Made by a program: the position numbers and the translations under genes. From Nocardia puris (GTDB taxonomy: Bacteria; Actinomycetota; Actinomycetes; Mycobacteriales; Mycobacteriaceae): a stretch of 64,000 nt of DNA. The stretch is from contig NZ_QNRE01000001.1 in NCBI RefSeq assembly GCF_003315035.1, positions 593,224 through 657,223 on the forward strand, given 5' to 3'. Shown piece after piece: positions 56,539-64,000 of the stretch (the stretch's first letter is position 1; each line of letters starts with the position of its first letter). Below the pieces are notes generated by a model, which was given only the letters and a program-made list of their open reading frames with translations, was not told where the DNA came from and ran no database searches.

Positions 56539-56931
56539 CTGTCCATCCAGTTCAATCACACGATCGTCGCGGCGCGCGACAAGCGCGAATCGGCGGAGTT
56601 CTGGGCCGACATGCTCGGCCTCACCCCCGGAGCGGAAGCGGGCCCGTTCATCCCGCTTCCCGTGGCCAATGGCGTCACTTTCGATTTCGCGGACATCCCG
56701 CCCCATGCGGAGATGGCGCCGCAGCACTACGCCTTCCTCGTCTCCGAGGAGGAGTTCGACGCAGCCTACGCCAAGATCCTGCGCTACAAGCTGGATCACT
56801 GGGCCGATCCGCGCCAGCAGGACGCGGGGCAGATCAACCACCACGACGGTGGCCGCGGCGTCTACTTCCTCGACCCCGCCGGCCACTATCTGGAGCTGAT
56901 CACCGTGCCCTACGGCGGTTGGCCGGCGTAA
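56539..56931 (+). CDS. VOC-family protein with apparent CTG start
   Basis: This 130-residue vicinal-oxygen-chelate protein has SIQFNHTIVAARDKRESAEFW as the first strand and helix. A second module ends GVYFLDPAGHYLELITVP with the metal Glu. In this frame no ATG, GTG or TTG exists between the upstream stop (56467) and ATG 56611. Starting there would remove the first strand and the metal-ligand His. CTG 56539 has AGGAG 7 nt before it, so it is the best start. It may process the product of the oxygenase gene 114 nt upstream. Confidence 0.75.
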   Translation: MSIQFNHTIVAARDKRESAEFWADMLGLTPGAEAGPFIPLPVANGVTFDFADIPPHAEMAPQHYAFLVSEEEFDAAYAKILRYKLDHWADPRQQDAGQINHHDGGRGVYFLDPAGHYLELITVPYGGWPA

Positions 56932-56937
56932 CCCGGG

Positions 56938-58332
56938 TCAGGCGCTCGGCGGCGTGGGTGGCCACTGGTTCGGCGTGACCGAGGTGGGCTTGCGGGACGC
57001 GTCGTCGTCCCAGTCGAATCGCACACCCACCCACGCCTTCGGGCGGTCGAAACGGATCTCGGTGGCGGTGAAGCGCGCCGCCACGAACGAGATGTCGCCG
57101 AAGAAATCGCCTTCGGCGAAGTCGATGAGGTGACCGGCGAACCCGGCGCGGGCGAAACTCACCGCCGAGTGGAATTCCGCACCGGTGAAACCGATCTCGC
57201 GGGTGCCCCGGCCGCGTCTGCGCGCCGGGGCGCCCAGTTCGGCCTCCTCGAACGACACGGCGGTGGCGTAGAACAGCGCGCCCGCGAAGGTGACGCGACG
57301 GCCCGCCAAGCGGGTGTGGTCGAAGTCGGTCTTGTCGCCGTCGAACACGACCTTCTCGAAGATCGTGTCGTCGGCGCGGAAGGTGGCCGCGCGGAACGAG
57401 GTGGCGGGACCGGCGAACCGCGCGCCGGTGAATCCGGTGCGGTCGCCGGTGAACACGGACTCGGCGAAGGTGGTCTTGGCGCTGTCGAACACCACGTCGT
57501 CGAAAGTGGTGCGACCCGCGTGGAATTCGGCCTTGTCGAAGTTCACCACCGGGACCCGGAAGGTGGCGCCGCGGAACGTGACGTGCACGCCGGTGAACCG
57601 GGTGCGATGGAAGTAGGCATCCCGGTCACCGACGAACACGCACTTGGCGAACAGGGTGCGCCGCCCGCCGAACTCCGTCGCCTCGAAATTCGCGTTCTCG
57701 AACACCGCGCCGGTGAAGTCGAAATCGCACCGTGACCACGACACATCGGAGAACGGCCGCAGGTGCTGGGCGATGACGCGCACGATCGTGCTGCGCACCT
57801 CGCGGTCGTTGTGCCGCAACTGCTGCACGCGCTCGACCCGGCGCCCGGCCTCCTCGACCGCCTCCGTGCGCGACACCAGATGGTTCGCGCCGTCCTCGGG
57901 GTCGTAGGGCAGTCGCAGATATCCGCACAGCACGTCGATGCACTGCTGGCGCCTGCTCGGCGCCGAGAACTCGTCGGCGACACCGGCCATCGCGTAGACA
58001 CCGGCGATCCGCACGGCGGGATCGGTGTCGCCCAGTTGCGCCGCGGCCGCGCCGAACAGTTCCGCGAACCGCCCGCGTTCGGAGTCGCGCTGCCTGCGGT
58101 AGGCCACGACGAGGCCGATCGCCGCGCCGACGAACGCCGCCACCGACACGGCGATCTTGGCGAGGTCCATCTGCGTGGGCGTCTCGGCCCGCGCGCCGAA
58201 CACCCACCACAGCACCCACCACGCCAGGCCCGCGATCGCCAGCGCGCCCAGCACCACGGTGATGACCGCCAGCAACAGCCCGGCGCGATGTAATCGGTTG
58301 ATCGTCCTCCCCCGCCTTCGCATGAGCTGCAT
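56938..58332 (-). CDS. Membrane-anchored pentapeptide-repeat protein
   Basis: This 464-residue protein has two membrane helices (about residues 18-45 and 58-78) and a helical cytosolic part with QQCIDVLCGYLRLPYDP. About 200 residues of F-x-x-A-x-F repeats follow, spaced 11 residues apart rather than the common 5 (for example TFDDVVF, GFTGARF, SFRAATF). They should form a right-handed beta helix. The start is ATG 58332, or the Met three codons inside. Similar repeats mimic DNA or form scaffolds; no partner is evident here. Confidence 0.8.
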   Translation of the reverse strand: MQLMRRRGRTINRLHRAGLLLAVITVVLGALAIAGLAWWVLWWVFGARAETPTQMDLAKIAVSVAAFVGAAIGLVVAYRRQRDSERGRFAELFGAAAAQLGDTDPAVRIAGVYAMAGVADEFSAPSRRQQCIDVLCGYLRLPYDPEDGANHLVSRTEAVEEAGRRVERVQQLRHNDREVRSTIVRVIAQHLRPFSDVSWSRCDFDFTGAVFENANFEATEFGGRRTLFAKCVFVGDRDAYFHRTRFTGVHVTFRGATFRVPVVNFDKAEFHAGRTTFDDVVFDSAKTTFAESVFTGDRTGFTGARFAGPATSFRAATFRADDTIFEKVVFDGDKTDFDHTRLAGRRVTFAGALFYATAVSFEEAELGAPARRRGRGTREIGFTGAEFHSAVSFARAGFAGHLIDFAEGDFFGDISFVAARFTATEIRFDRPKAWVGVRFDWDDDASRKPTSVTPNQWPPTPPSA

Positions 58333-58427
58333 GTTAGCCCGACCGGCACCGGGCGACCACCCCGTCGTGGACGGCCGCCGCAGCGGCGCAACCGGTTTCA
58401 CGGCCGCCGCGTCGCTAAGCTCGTCTC

Positions 58428-58829
58428 GTGACCAGCGAAGCGCACGCCGACCTCATCGCGGCGGTCCGGAACCTGCACGACGATCTGGCCGCCTGGCTCG
58501 GGTCGGCGGCCGCGCCCGAGGTCTTCGAGCGTTTCGCCGCCGCGCAGCACGTGGACTTCACGATCGTCACGGTGTCGGGTGAGATCGCGCACCGGACCGC
58601 ACTGCTCGAAGGATTGGGTGGTGCGCGAAACACCGCCCCCGGCTTGACGATCGACGTGTCCGACATCACCGTCGTGGCGCGGGCCGGGGATCAGGCGGTG
58701 GTCCGGTTCCTGGAAAGCCACCGCAGGGACGGTCACACCTCCGCGCGACGTGTCACGGCAGTCCTACTAGCGCAAGGCGATTCATTCCGGTGGCTCACGG
58801 TGCACGAAACCGCCCTGCCCGACCGGTGA
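58428..58829 (+). CDS. SnoaL/DUF4440-like small protein
   Basis: This 133-residue protein is predicted to have an alpha+beta-barrel (NTF2-like) fold: a first helix pair (DLIAAVRNLHDDLAAWL, then VFERFAAAQHVDFTIVTVSG), then strands IDVSDITVVARAGDQAVVRFLESHR and FRWLTVHETALP. It starts at GTG 58428. Such proteins are often small binding or isomerase domains. It converges with the MFS gene, ending 1 nt before its stop. No function can be assigned. Confidence 0.65.
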   Translation: MTSEAHADLIAAVRNLHDDLAAWLGSAAAPEVFERFAAAQHVDFTIVTVSGEIAHRTALLEGLGGARNTAPGLTIDVSDITVVARAGDQAVVRFLESHRRDGHTSARRVTAVLLAQGDSFRWLTVHETALPDR

Positions 58830-58830
58830 C

Positions 58831-60045
58831 TCACGCTTCCGCGCGCACCCGCCCGCGCCGCACACCCAAGCCCGCCGCCACCAGGCAGGCCAGCGCCACC
58901 ACCGCCACGAACCACGGGAACACCCGGTCCAGACCCCAGGTCGTCGCGGCCCACCCCGCCGCCACGGTGGGCAGCGCCATCGACGAGTACGCCAGCAGGT
59001 AGTACGCCGACATGGTCTCGCCGCGCCGGTTCTGCGGCACCACTTCCGAGAGGTGGCGCAGGGAGCCGCCGAAGCCGAGGCCGAAGGTCGCGCCGAGCAC
59101 CACGCCCGCGCCGAGCACCGCCACCCAGCTGTGGGTGGCCAGCGCCGGCACCGTGAGCAGCAGCGCCAGCGCCATACCGATATCGCCGGCAATGGCCGCC
59201 CGGCGCGCGGGGATGCGGGTCGCGAACAACTGCGCGGTGGCACCCGCCAGCGCGGTCGTGGCCACCACCACGCCGCCGAACACCAGGTTGTGGATGCCGG
59301 TCTGGCGCGCCGCCAGCGACGGGTAGAGCGAGAGCAGCACACCGAGCACCGACCACGCCGCCATTACGCCGATCGCCGAGAACCAAAAGTCGGTGCGGAT
59401 CTCATGCGGCACAGCCGGTTTCGCGATACGAATGCGCCCCGCGACCCGCGCGCCGTGCGGTTCGCGCAACCACAGCACACCCACGGCGATCGCGAGGCAC
59501 ACCACGGTGATCACCACGTACGGCGTGCGCAGCGGGTACGGCGCGTACTGCGCGAGCAGGGCCGAGCCCATGATCGCCACGGCCATACCGACATTGAACG
59601 CCACACCGCTGAGCTGCCCCGAGCGCGCGCCGCGATCGGGGCGCAGGTCCAGCAGCGCGGCCGCGCCGGCCACCACGGTCGCGCCGACCGCCATGCCGTG
59701 TAAGGCCCTGGCCAGCAACAGCATCGGCACCGAATCGGCCACCACGAACACCGCGAGCCCGGCGATCATGGTCGCGAACGCGCCCAGCAGCACCGGCTTG
59801 CGGCCCACCACGTCGGAGATGCGCCCCGACACCAGCACCGCCACCAACGCCGCGACGGCGTACACCGCGAACACCACCGTGGTGGTGAGCGGCGAGAGGT
59901 GCCACTCCTGTTCGTAGAGGCCGTACAAGGGGGCGGGCACGCCGGAGACGCCCAGGGCGACGCCGCTCGCGGCCAGGACGAGACCGTATGCCCAGCGCTG
60001 GGCGATCCGCTCGTCGGCGACCACGGCCGTTGACGCTGTCATCAT
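58831..60045 (-). CDS. MFS transporter (12-helix efflux type)
   Basis: This 404-residue transporter has helix 1 with VLAASGVALGVSGVPAPLYGLY and motif A SGRISDVVGRKPVL between helices 2 and 3 (around residues 72-85). ARALHGMAVGATVVAGAAAL follows, as in drug-efflux carriers. About 12 hydrophobic segments are visible. It diverges from an ArsR-type regulator across a region with two matching palindromes. A -35/-10 pair (TTGATG, 17 bases, TAGGGT) overlaps one of them, so it is probably repressed by that regulator until its substrate appears. Confidence 0.85.
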   Translation of the reverse strand: MMTASTAVVADERIAQRWAYGLVLAASGVALGVSGVPAPLYGLYEQEWHLSPLTTTVVFAVYAVAALVAVLVSGRISDVVGRKPVLLGAFATMIAGLAVFVVADSVPMLLLARALHGMAVGATVVAGAAALLDLRPDRGARSGQLSGVAFNVGMAVAIMGSALLAQYAPYPLRTPYVVITVVCLAIAVGVLWLREPHGARVAGRIRIAKPAVPHEIRTDFWFSAIGVMAAWSVLGVLLSLYPSLAARQTGIHNLVFGGVVVATTALAGATAQLFATRIPARRAAIAGDIGMALALLLTVPALATHSWVAVLGAGVVLGATFGLGFGGSLRHLSEVVPQNRRGETMSAYYLLAYSSMALPTVAAGWAATTWGLDRVFPWFVAVVALACLVAAGLGVRRGRVRAEA

Positions 60046-60061
60046 GCTCCCGATCAGGTAA

Positions 60062-60117
60062 GTTTGACGTTGATCGAACTCCATCGACCCTACAACCCGG
60101 TTCGATGATCATCAAAC
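60062..60117. promoter_or_regulatory. Twin ArsR-type operators in the MFS/ArsR divergent promoter
   Basis: Two 18-bp sites match GTTYGA-N6-TCRAAC: GTTTGACGTTGATCGAAC at 60062-60079 and GTTCGATGATCATCAAAC at 60100-60117. Their centres are 38 bp apart. Site 2 overlaps a -35-like TTGATG of the MFS promoter, and site 1 lies 17 nt from the MFS start. ArsR dimers bind such palindromes. Confidence 0.75.
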
Positions 60118-60139
60118 CCCCTATTGTGTGAGGTGGATC

Positions 60140-60457
60140 ATGACCGAGACCGAGACCCTCGCGCCGGTGGCGCCCCTGCCCACGGTGCTCGGCGCCCTGC
60201 AGGACCCGGTGCGGCTGGAGATGGTGCGCCGCCTCAGCAATGCGGGCACGGCCGTGCGCTGCGGCGCCCTCTACGACGTGATCAACAAATCGACCGCCAC
60301 CCACCACTTCAGAATCCTGCGCGAGGCGGGCATCATCGAACGCCTGGTCATCGACGGCCACACCTGCCAGCGCCTGCGCGCCGACGACCTGGAATCCGCA
60401 CTGCCGGGCGTGCTTCCGGCGATCGTCGACGCCGCCAACCGCGCCAGCGGGGACTGA
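60140..60457 (+). CDS. ArsR-family transcriptional regulator
   Basis: This 105-residue winged-helix regulator begins TETETLAPVAPLPTVLGALQDPVRLEMVRRL. The recognition part is DVINKSTATHHFRILREAGIIERL. It has no CxC metal motif in the usual helix and only isolated cysteines (RCGALY, HTCQRL), so the inducer is probably organic rather than a metal. GAGGTGG lies before ATG 60140; GTG 60128 is an in-frame alternative. It likely represses itself and the divergent MFS exporter. Confidence 0.87.
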   Translation: MTETETLAPVAPLPTVLGALQDPVRLEMVRRLSNAGTAVRCGALYDVINKSTATHHFRILREAGIIERLVIDGHTCQRLRADDLESALPGVLPAIVDAANRASGD

Positions 60458-60522
60458 GCGCGGCCCCGTTTCCGGCCGAGCGGGGACGGGTCGGCCGTGG
60501 CAGGGCAAGCCACACCAGCCGG

Positions 60523-61941
60523 CTACGGCACAGACGACTCCATCCCGTACCGTTGCGGCACCCCGGGAATATGGTCGGTCGTCAAATGCACCGTGCCCCA
60601 CCACATTCCGGCCATCGCCAGCGCGCCTACCGCGAGCAGTCCCGCGAGGATCTTCCCCGGGCCGATCCACTCTCCCCACCGCGCGACCAAGGCCCGCACC
60701 GCCTCCACCACGAAGGTGAGCGCGATGAGGCAGAGCGTGGTCATCACCACCGCGAACGCGACCGGCTGGCGCGCGAAGAACCGGAGAATCCCCAAGGCGG
60801 CGAGCAGGATCACGCCACCCGGCACGACCACCACCAGGCCCACCATCACGTACGTCTCGTGCCCGTCGTGTTCGGCCTCGTCGGCGTAGCCGCGCATCCA
60901 CGCCCGATACAGCGCCAGATGCGACAGCGCCGCGGCGACCACTGCGAACAGCATCACCCAGTAGCCGAGGCGAACGAGCCCGGTCGTCAACTCGGCGCGC
61001 ACGAGCACCCCGCCCAACCAGGCCAGCAGGGTCACGCCGACCAGCGTCACCAACGCGAGGACCGCCGACGGCCTGTCCCGGAGCCTGGTGCGGATGTAGC
61101 GCGGCGGCAGCCTGCGCCGCAACTTCCGGAAGACGCCGAACCACGCGAACGGCACCAGCACGAAGAACACCGCGCTGGCACCCCGAAGCGCGGAGATCGG
61201 CAGCAGCATCGACAGCGTCGCCGTCGCGAGCACGTACACCCACAGCACCGTCACCAATCCCAGCAACGCGCGCCACAGGATCGACGCCAGCATCCGGCGC
61301 GCCTCGGCGTCACCGGGCCGGGTCCCGAGCAGGCCGCGCAGCGTGGCGGCCGCGCGATACCGGTGGAACCCGTCCACCTCCAGCCGGGCCTTGATCCGCA
61401 GCAGGTTCTCGTTGGCGGGGTCTTCCGCGAGTCCGGCGTCGACGTGCGCCTGGGCGGCCTCGCGCTCGTGTAACTGGTGGAGCACGTCGGCGGCGGACGC
61501 GTGCACGTCGGCGTCGCCGGGGGTGAGCTCCACCGCGCGCTCGACCAGTTCCTTGGCCTCCGCGCTGATCGCGGGGTCCTGTGCCGAGTAGACCGCGAGC
61601 AGCAGGGCCAGGGCGAGCAGGACCGGTGTGCTGTGCGGTGCGAGCCGAACGGCCTCGCGCGCGCACCGGAGCGCCTCGTCCTTGTCCCCGAGCCCGGCCG
61701 AGGCCCACGCGACCGTCAGGTACGCGTCGACCCGCGCCGGATCGGCGGCGATGGCCTGCCGCCCGAGCCGCAGCGCCTCGTCGGTGTCGTCCAACCGGTA
61801 CGCCACATCGGCCAGCAACTCGAGCAGCGCGGGATCGTCCGGCGCGCTCGCCAGCGCCTCCCCCGCGATGCGCCGTGCTTCGTCCAAGCGCCCCAGCTTC
61901 TTGGCGGCGCGCGCCCTTTCCAGCCGCGTCTCGACGTGCAC
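60523..61941 (-). CDS. TPR-domain integral membrane protein
   Basis: This 472-residue protein begins with TPR repeats over residues 1-190, such as LERARAAKKLGRLDEARRIAGEALASAPDD and DADVHASAADVLHQLHEREAAQAHVDAGLAEDP. About eight membrane helices follow to the end. GTG 61941 is chosen because GGGAGGGGG lies upstream. The TPR part would face the cytosol as a docking platform. No enzyme motif is visible. It shares a strand with the M16 peptidase gene upstream (52 nt gap) and may be its operon partner. Confidence 0.7.
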   Translation of the reverse strand: MHVETRLERARAAKKLGRLDEARRIAGEALASAPDDPALLELLADVAYRLDDTDEALRLGRQAIAADPARVDAYLTVAWASAGLGDKDEALRCAREAVRLAPHSTPVLLALALLLAVYSAQDPAISAEAKELVERAVELTPGDADVHASAADVLHQLHEREAAQAHVDAGLAEDPANENLLRIKARLEVDGFHRYRAAATLRGLLGTRPGDAEARRMLASILWRALLGLVTVLWVYVLATATLSMLLPISALRGASAVFFVLVPFAWFGVFRKLRRRLPPRYIRTRLRDRPSAVLALVTLVGVTLLAWLGGVLVRAELTTGLVRLGYWVMLFAVVAAALSHLALYRAWMRGYADEAEHDGHETYVMVGLVVVVPGGVILLAALGILRFFARQPVAFAVVMTTLCLIALTFVVEAVRALVARWGEWIGPGKILAGLLAVGALAMAGMWWGTVHLTTDHIPGVPQRYGMESSVP

Positions 61942-61993
61942 AGTTCCCCCTCCCGCGGGCCGGATCACCCCGTCCCGCACCGTCTTTCGCCCG

Positions 61994-63373
61994 TCAGGCG
62001 TCCACCAACCGCCGCACCGCCGCGGGCAGGTCCCGCCTGCGCCGGTACGGTCCGGCCACCGACACCCCGTACGGCCGCGACAGCAGCGTGCGGGCGACGG
62101 CGCTGACCTCCTCGGTGGTGACGGCGTCGATGCGGCTCAGCGTCTCCGAGACGCTGCGGTGGTTGCCGTAGCTGAGTTCGCTGCGGCCGATGCGGTTCAT
62201 CCGCGACGCCGAATCCTCCAGTCCCAGCACCAATCCCCCGCGCAGCGACCCCTTCGCGCGGGCGCATTCGGCGTCGGTGATGCCGTGTTCGGCGACCTCC
62301 TCGAGCACGGTGCGCGCCAGCGACGCCACCTTGCCCAGGTTCTCCGGCTGGCAGCCGATGTACACCGAGAACGCGCCGGTGTCGGCGAAGGTGTCCACGC
62401 TCGAGTACACCGAGTACGCCAGCCCGCGCTCCTCCCGGATGCGCTGGAACAGGCGCGAACTCAGCCCGCCGCCCACCACGGTGTTGAGCACCGACAGCGG
62501 CCAGCGGCGCTCGCCCTCGTGCCTGCCGAACGCGCGCACGCCGAACGCGAGGTGCGCCTGTTCGCTGTCGCGGTGGCTCCAGTGCAGCGACGGCGCGCCG
62601 GTCGGCCGGAAGCGGCCCTCGCGGCGCGGCGCGGGCTTGGCCGACGGGTCGAGCCGGTTCTCGAACGCGCGGTGCACCAGTTCCACGGTGTGGTCGTGCT
62701 CCACGTTGCCCGCGACCGCCACGACCATCCGGTCCGGCCGGTAGCGCCGCTGGTGGAAGCCGCGCAGCTGCGCGGCGTGCATGGCCTCGATGGACTCCAC
62801 CGAGCCGATCACCGGCCGCCCGATCGGGTGATCCCCGAACAGGGCGGTGAGGAACGCGTCGCCGACCAGGTCCTCGGGGTCGTCGTCGCGCATCGCGATC
62901 TCCTCGAGCACCACCTGCCGCTCCACGTCCACGTCCTCGGCGCGGCACAACCCGTTGAGCACCACATCCGAGACCAGGTCCACCGCCAGCGGCAGGTCCT
63001 CGTCGAGGACGTGCGCGTAGTAGCAGGTCTGTTCCTTCGCGGTGAACGCGTTGAGCTCGCCGCCGACCGCGTCCATCGCCTGCGCGATGTCCAGGGCGGT
63101 GCGACTCGGCGTGGCCTTGAACAGCAGATGTTCCAGGAAGTGCGCCGCGCCCGCGACCGTGCGGCCCTCGTCGCGCGAGCCGACGCCGACCCATACGCCG
63201 ATGGAGGCCGAACGCACACCGGGTAGATGTTCGGTGACCACCCGCAGTCCGCCGGGCAACTCCGTGCGCCGGACCCCGGTGTCCACCATCGTCGTCTCGT
63301 CCACCCGCCGCTCCAGTGACGAACCCCCCTGCCCGGTCGGGAGCAGGGGGGTTGCCGTCTTCTTCGTCGTCAC
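61994..63373 (-). CDS. M16-family zinc metallopeptidase (pepR type)
   Basis: This 459-residue peptidase has the inverted zinc motif HFLEH (in AAHFLEHLLFKAT, around residues 78-82) and the downstream Glu in GGELNAFTAKEQTCYYAHVL. Together these complete the H-x-x-E-H site of the pitrilysin/MPP family. The second half is the inactive M16 domain with GGGLSSRLFQRIREERGLAYSVYS. It is equivalent to Rv2782c next to gpsI. Start GTG 63373 lies 11 nt after the pnp stop, so it is cotranscribed with pnp. Confidence 0.93.
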   Translation of the reverse strand: MTTKKTATPLLPTGQGGSSLERRVDETTMVDTGVRRTELPGGLRVVTEHLPGVRSASIGVWVGVGSRDEGRTVAGAAHFLEHLLFKATPSRTALDIAQAMDAVGGELNAFTAKEQTCYYAHVLDEDLPLAVDLVSDVVLNGLCRAEDVDVERQVVLEEIAMRDDDPEDLVGDAFLTALFGDHPIGRPVIGSVESIEAMHAAQLRGFHQRRYRPDRMVVAVAGNVEHDHTVELVHRAFENRLDPSAKPAPRREGRFRPTGAPSLHWSHRDSEQAHLAFGVRAFGRHEGERRWPLSVLNTVVGGGLSSRLFQRIREERGLAYSVYSSVDTFADTGAFSVYIGCQPENLGKVASLARTVLEEVAEHGITDAECARAKGSLRGGLVLGLEDSASRMNRIGRSELSYGNHRSVSETLSRIDAVTTEEVSAVARTLLSRPYGVSVAGPYRRRRDLPAAVRRLVDA

Positions 63374-63384
63374 AAAGACCAGTA

Positions 63385-64000
63385 CTACTCGGTTCCGGCT
63401 TCGACGGCATCCGCCGCGGCGGGTTCCTCGGCGTTCTCCTCGACCGGGATCAGCGAGATCTTGCCGCGGTTGTCGATATCGGCGATCTCCACGCGCAGCT
63501 TGTCGCCGACGTTCACCACGTCCTCGACCTTGGCGACGCGCTTGCCGTTGCCCAGCTTGGAGATGTGCACCAGGCCGTCGCGGCCGGGCAGCAGCGAGAC
63601 GAACGCGCCGAAGGCGGTGGTCTTGACGACCGTGCCCAGGAAGCGCTCGCCGACCTTCGGCAGCTGCGGGTTGGCGATGGCGTTGATCGCGTCGATCGCG
63701 GCCTGCGCCGACGGGCCGTCGGTCGCGCCGACGAACACGGTGCCGTCGTCCTCGATGGAGATGTTGGCGCCGGTGTCCTCGGTGATCTGGTTGATGACCT
63801 TGCCCTTGGGCCCGATCACCTCGCCGATCTTGTCGACCGGGATCTTGATCGCGGTGACGCGCGGCGCGTACGGGCTCATCTCGTCCGGGGTGGCGATGGC
63901 CTCGGCCATCACGTCCAGGATGGTGACGCGGGCGTCGTGCGCCTGGCTCAGCGCGCCGGCCAGCACCTGCGAGGGGATGCCGTCCAGCTTGGTGTCCAGC
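63385..64000 (-). CDS. pnp: Polyribonucleotide nucleotidyltransferase, C-terminal part (5' end outside window)
   Basis: The last 205 residues of PNPase (GpsI) are present, and the frame runs off the window end. It degrades RNA phosphorolytically in the 3'-5' direction. The end of the second catalytic domain is followed by a KH domain ([26 protein letters not shown], with the GxxG loop GPKG). The S1 domain follows ([34 protein letters not shown]). A Glu/Ala-rich acidic tail ends the protein. It overlaps no other gene and leads into the M16 peptidase gene. Confidence 0.95.
   Translation of the reverse strand, partial: LDTKLDGIPSQVLAGALSQAHDARVTILDVMAEAIATPDEMSPYAPRVTAIKIPVDKIGEVIGPKGKVINQITEDTGANISIEDDGTVFVGATDGPSAQAAIDAINAIANPQLPKVGERFLGTVVKTTAFGAFVSLLPGRDGLVHISKLGNGKRVAKVEDVVNVGDKLRVEIADIDNRGKISLIPVEENAEEPAAADAVEAGTE

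Overview
The window is very GC-rich actinobacterial DNA. Gene content and order place it in the mycolic-acid-bearing Corynebacteriales, most likely Nocardia or a close relative. The backbone runs in the order glutamate ABC transporter, recX-recA-DUF3046-glycosyltransferase, a clgR/psp block, cinA-pgsA, argA, ftsK, rnj-dapA, dapB, M16 peptidase and pnp. This is the order remembered from Mycobacterium tuberculosis (Rv2736c to Rv2783c) and Corynebacterium glutamicum. Accessory blocks sit between these landmarks.

Layout. 1-1890: gluB (3' end), gluC and gluD, then a strong terminator. 2002-4118: a 3-hydroxyacyl-CoA dehydrogenase and a MarR regulator. 3618-14511: twelve consecutive minus-strand genes that look like one biosynthetic cluster. 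They encode an AvrD-like protein, a ketoacyl-ACP synthase III, an acyl carrier protein, a HAD phosphatase, an MFS exporter, a Gfo/Idh dehydrogenase, an XRE regulator with an MmyB-like ligand domain, a luciferase-like monooxygenase, two related P-loop ATPases, an NADPH oxidoreductase and a flavin reductase. By analogy with syringolide (AvrD) and gamma-butyrolactone (AfsA) chemistry, this could make an acyl-sugar or butenolide-type signal. It is the most novel element here. In C. glutamicum gluD is next to recX, so the cluster appears to be inserted between them.

14795-30349: recX and recA (with an SOS box and a LexA-independent damage promoter), a CGNR/VOC pair sharing a clear operator, a TPR-aminoglycoside-kinase fusion, DUF3046, a glycosyltransferase, a PIG-L deacetylase, a secreted cyclophilin, the envelope-stress genes clgR-pspA-pspM plus a small membrane protein, cinA, pgsA, argA, TerC and a GAP-family membrane protein. 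30354-38505: ftsK, small exported proteins, RNase J, dapA, and a HicB/RHH-like protein preceded by helically phased repeats. 38700-44499: a YcaQ-type glycosylase, a two-component system with one true and one degenerate histidine kinase, and a TetR regulator. 44515-46220: flavodoxin, membrane protein, dapB.

46384-61941: an accessory island with a VapC-type toxin-antitoxin pair and a catabolic regulon. The regulon holds an alcohol dehydrogenase, a nitronate-monooxygenase-like protein, an acyl-CoA ligase and a thiolase. Across a tandem-domain HxlR regulator lies a divergent operon with a second thiolase, a carotenoid-cleavage-type oxygenase and a VOC protein that appears to start at CTG. A pentapeptide-repeat membrane protein, an MFS/ArsR pair with twin palindromic operators and a TPR membrane protein follow. 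61994-64000: M16 peptidase and the 3' part of pnp.

I see no rRNA, tRNA, CRISPR array, insertion sequence or prophage.
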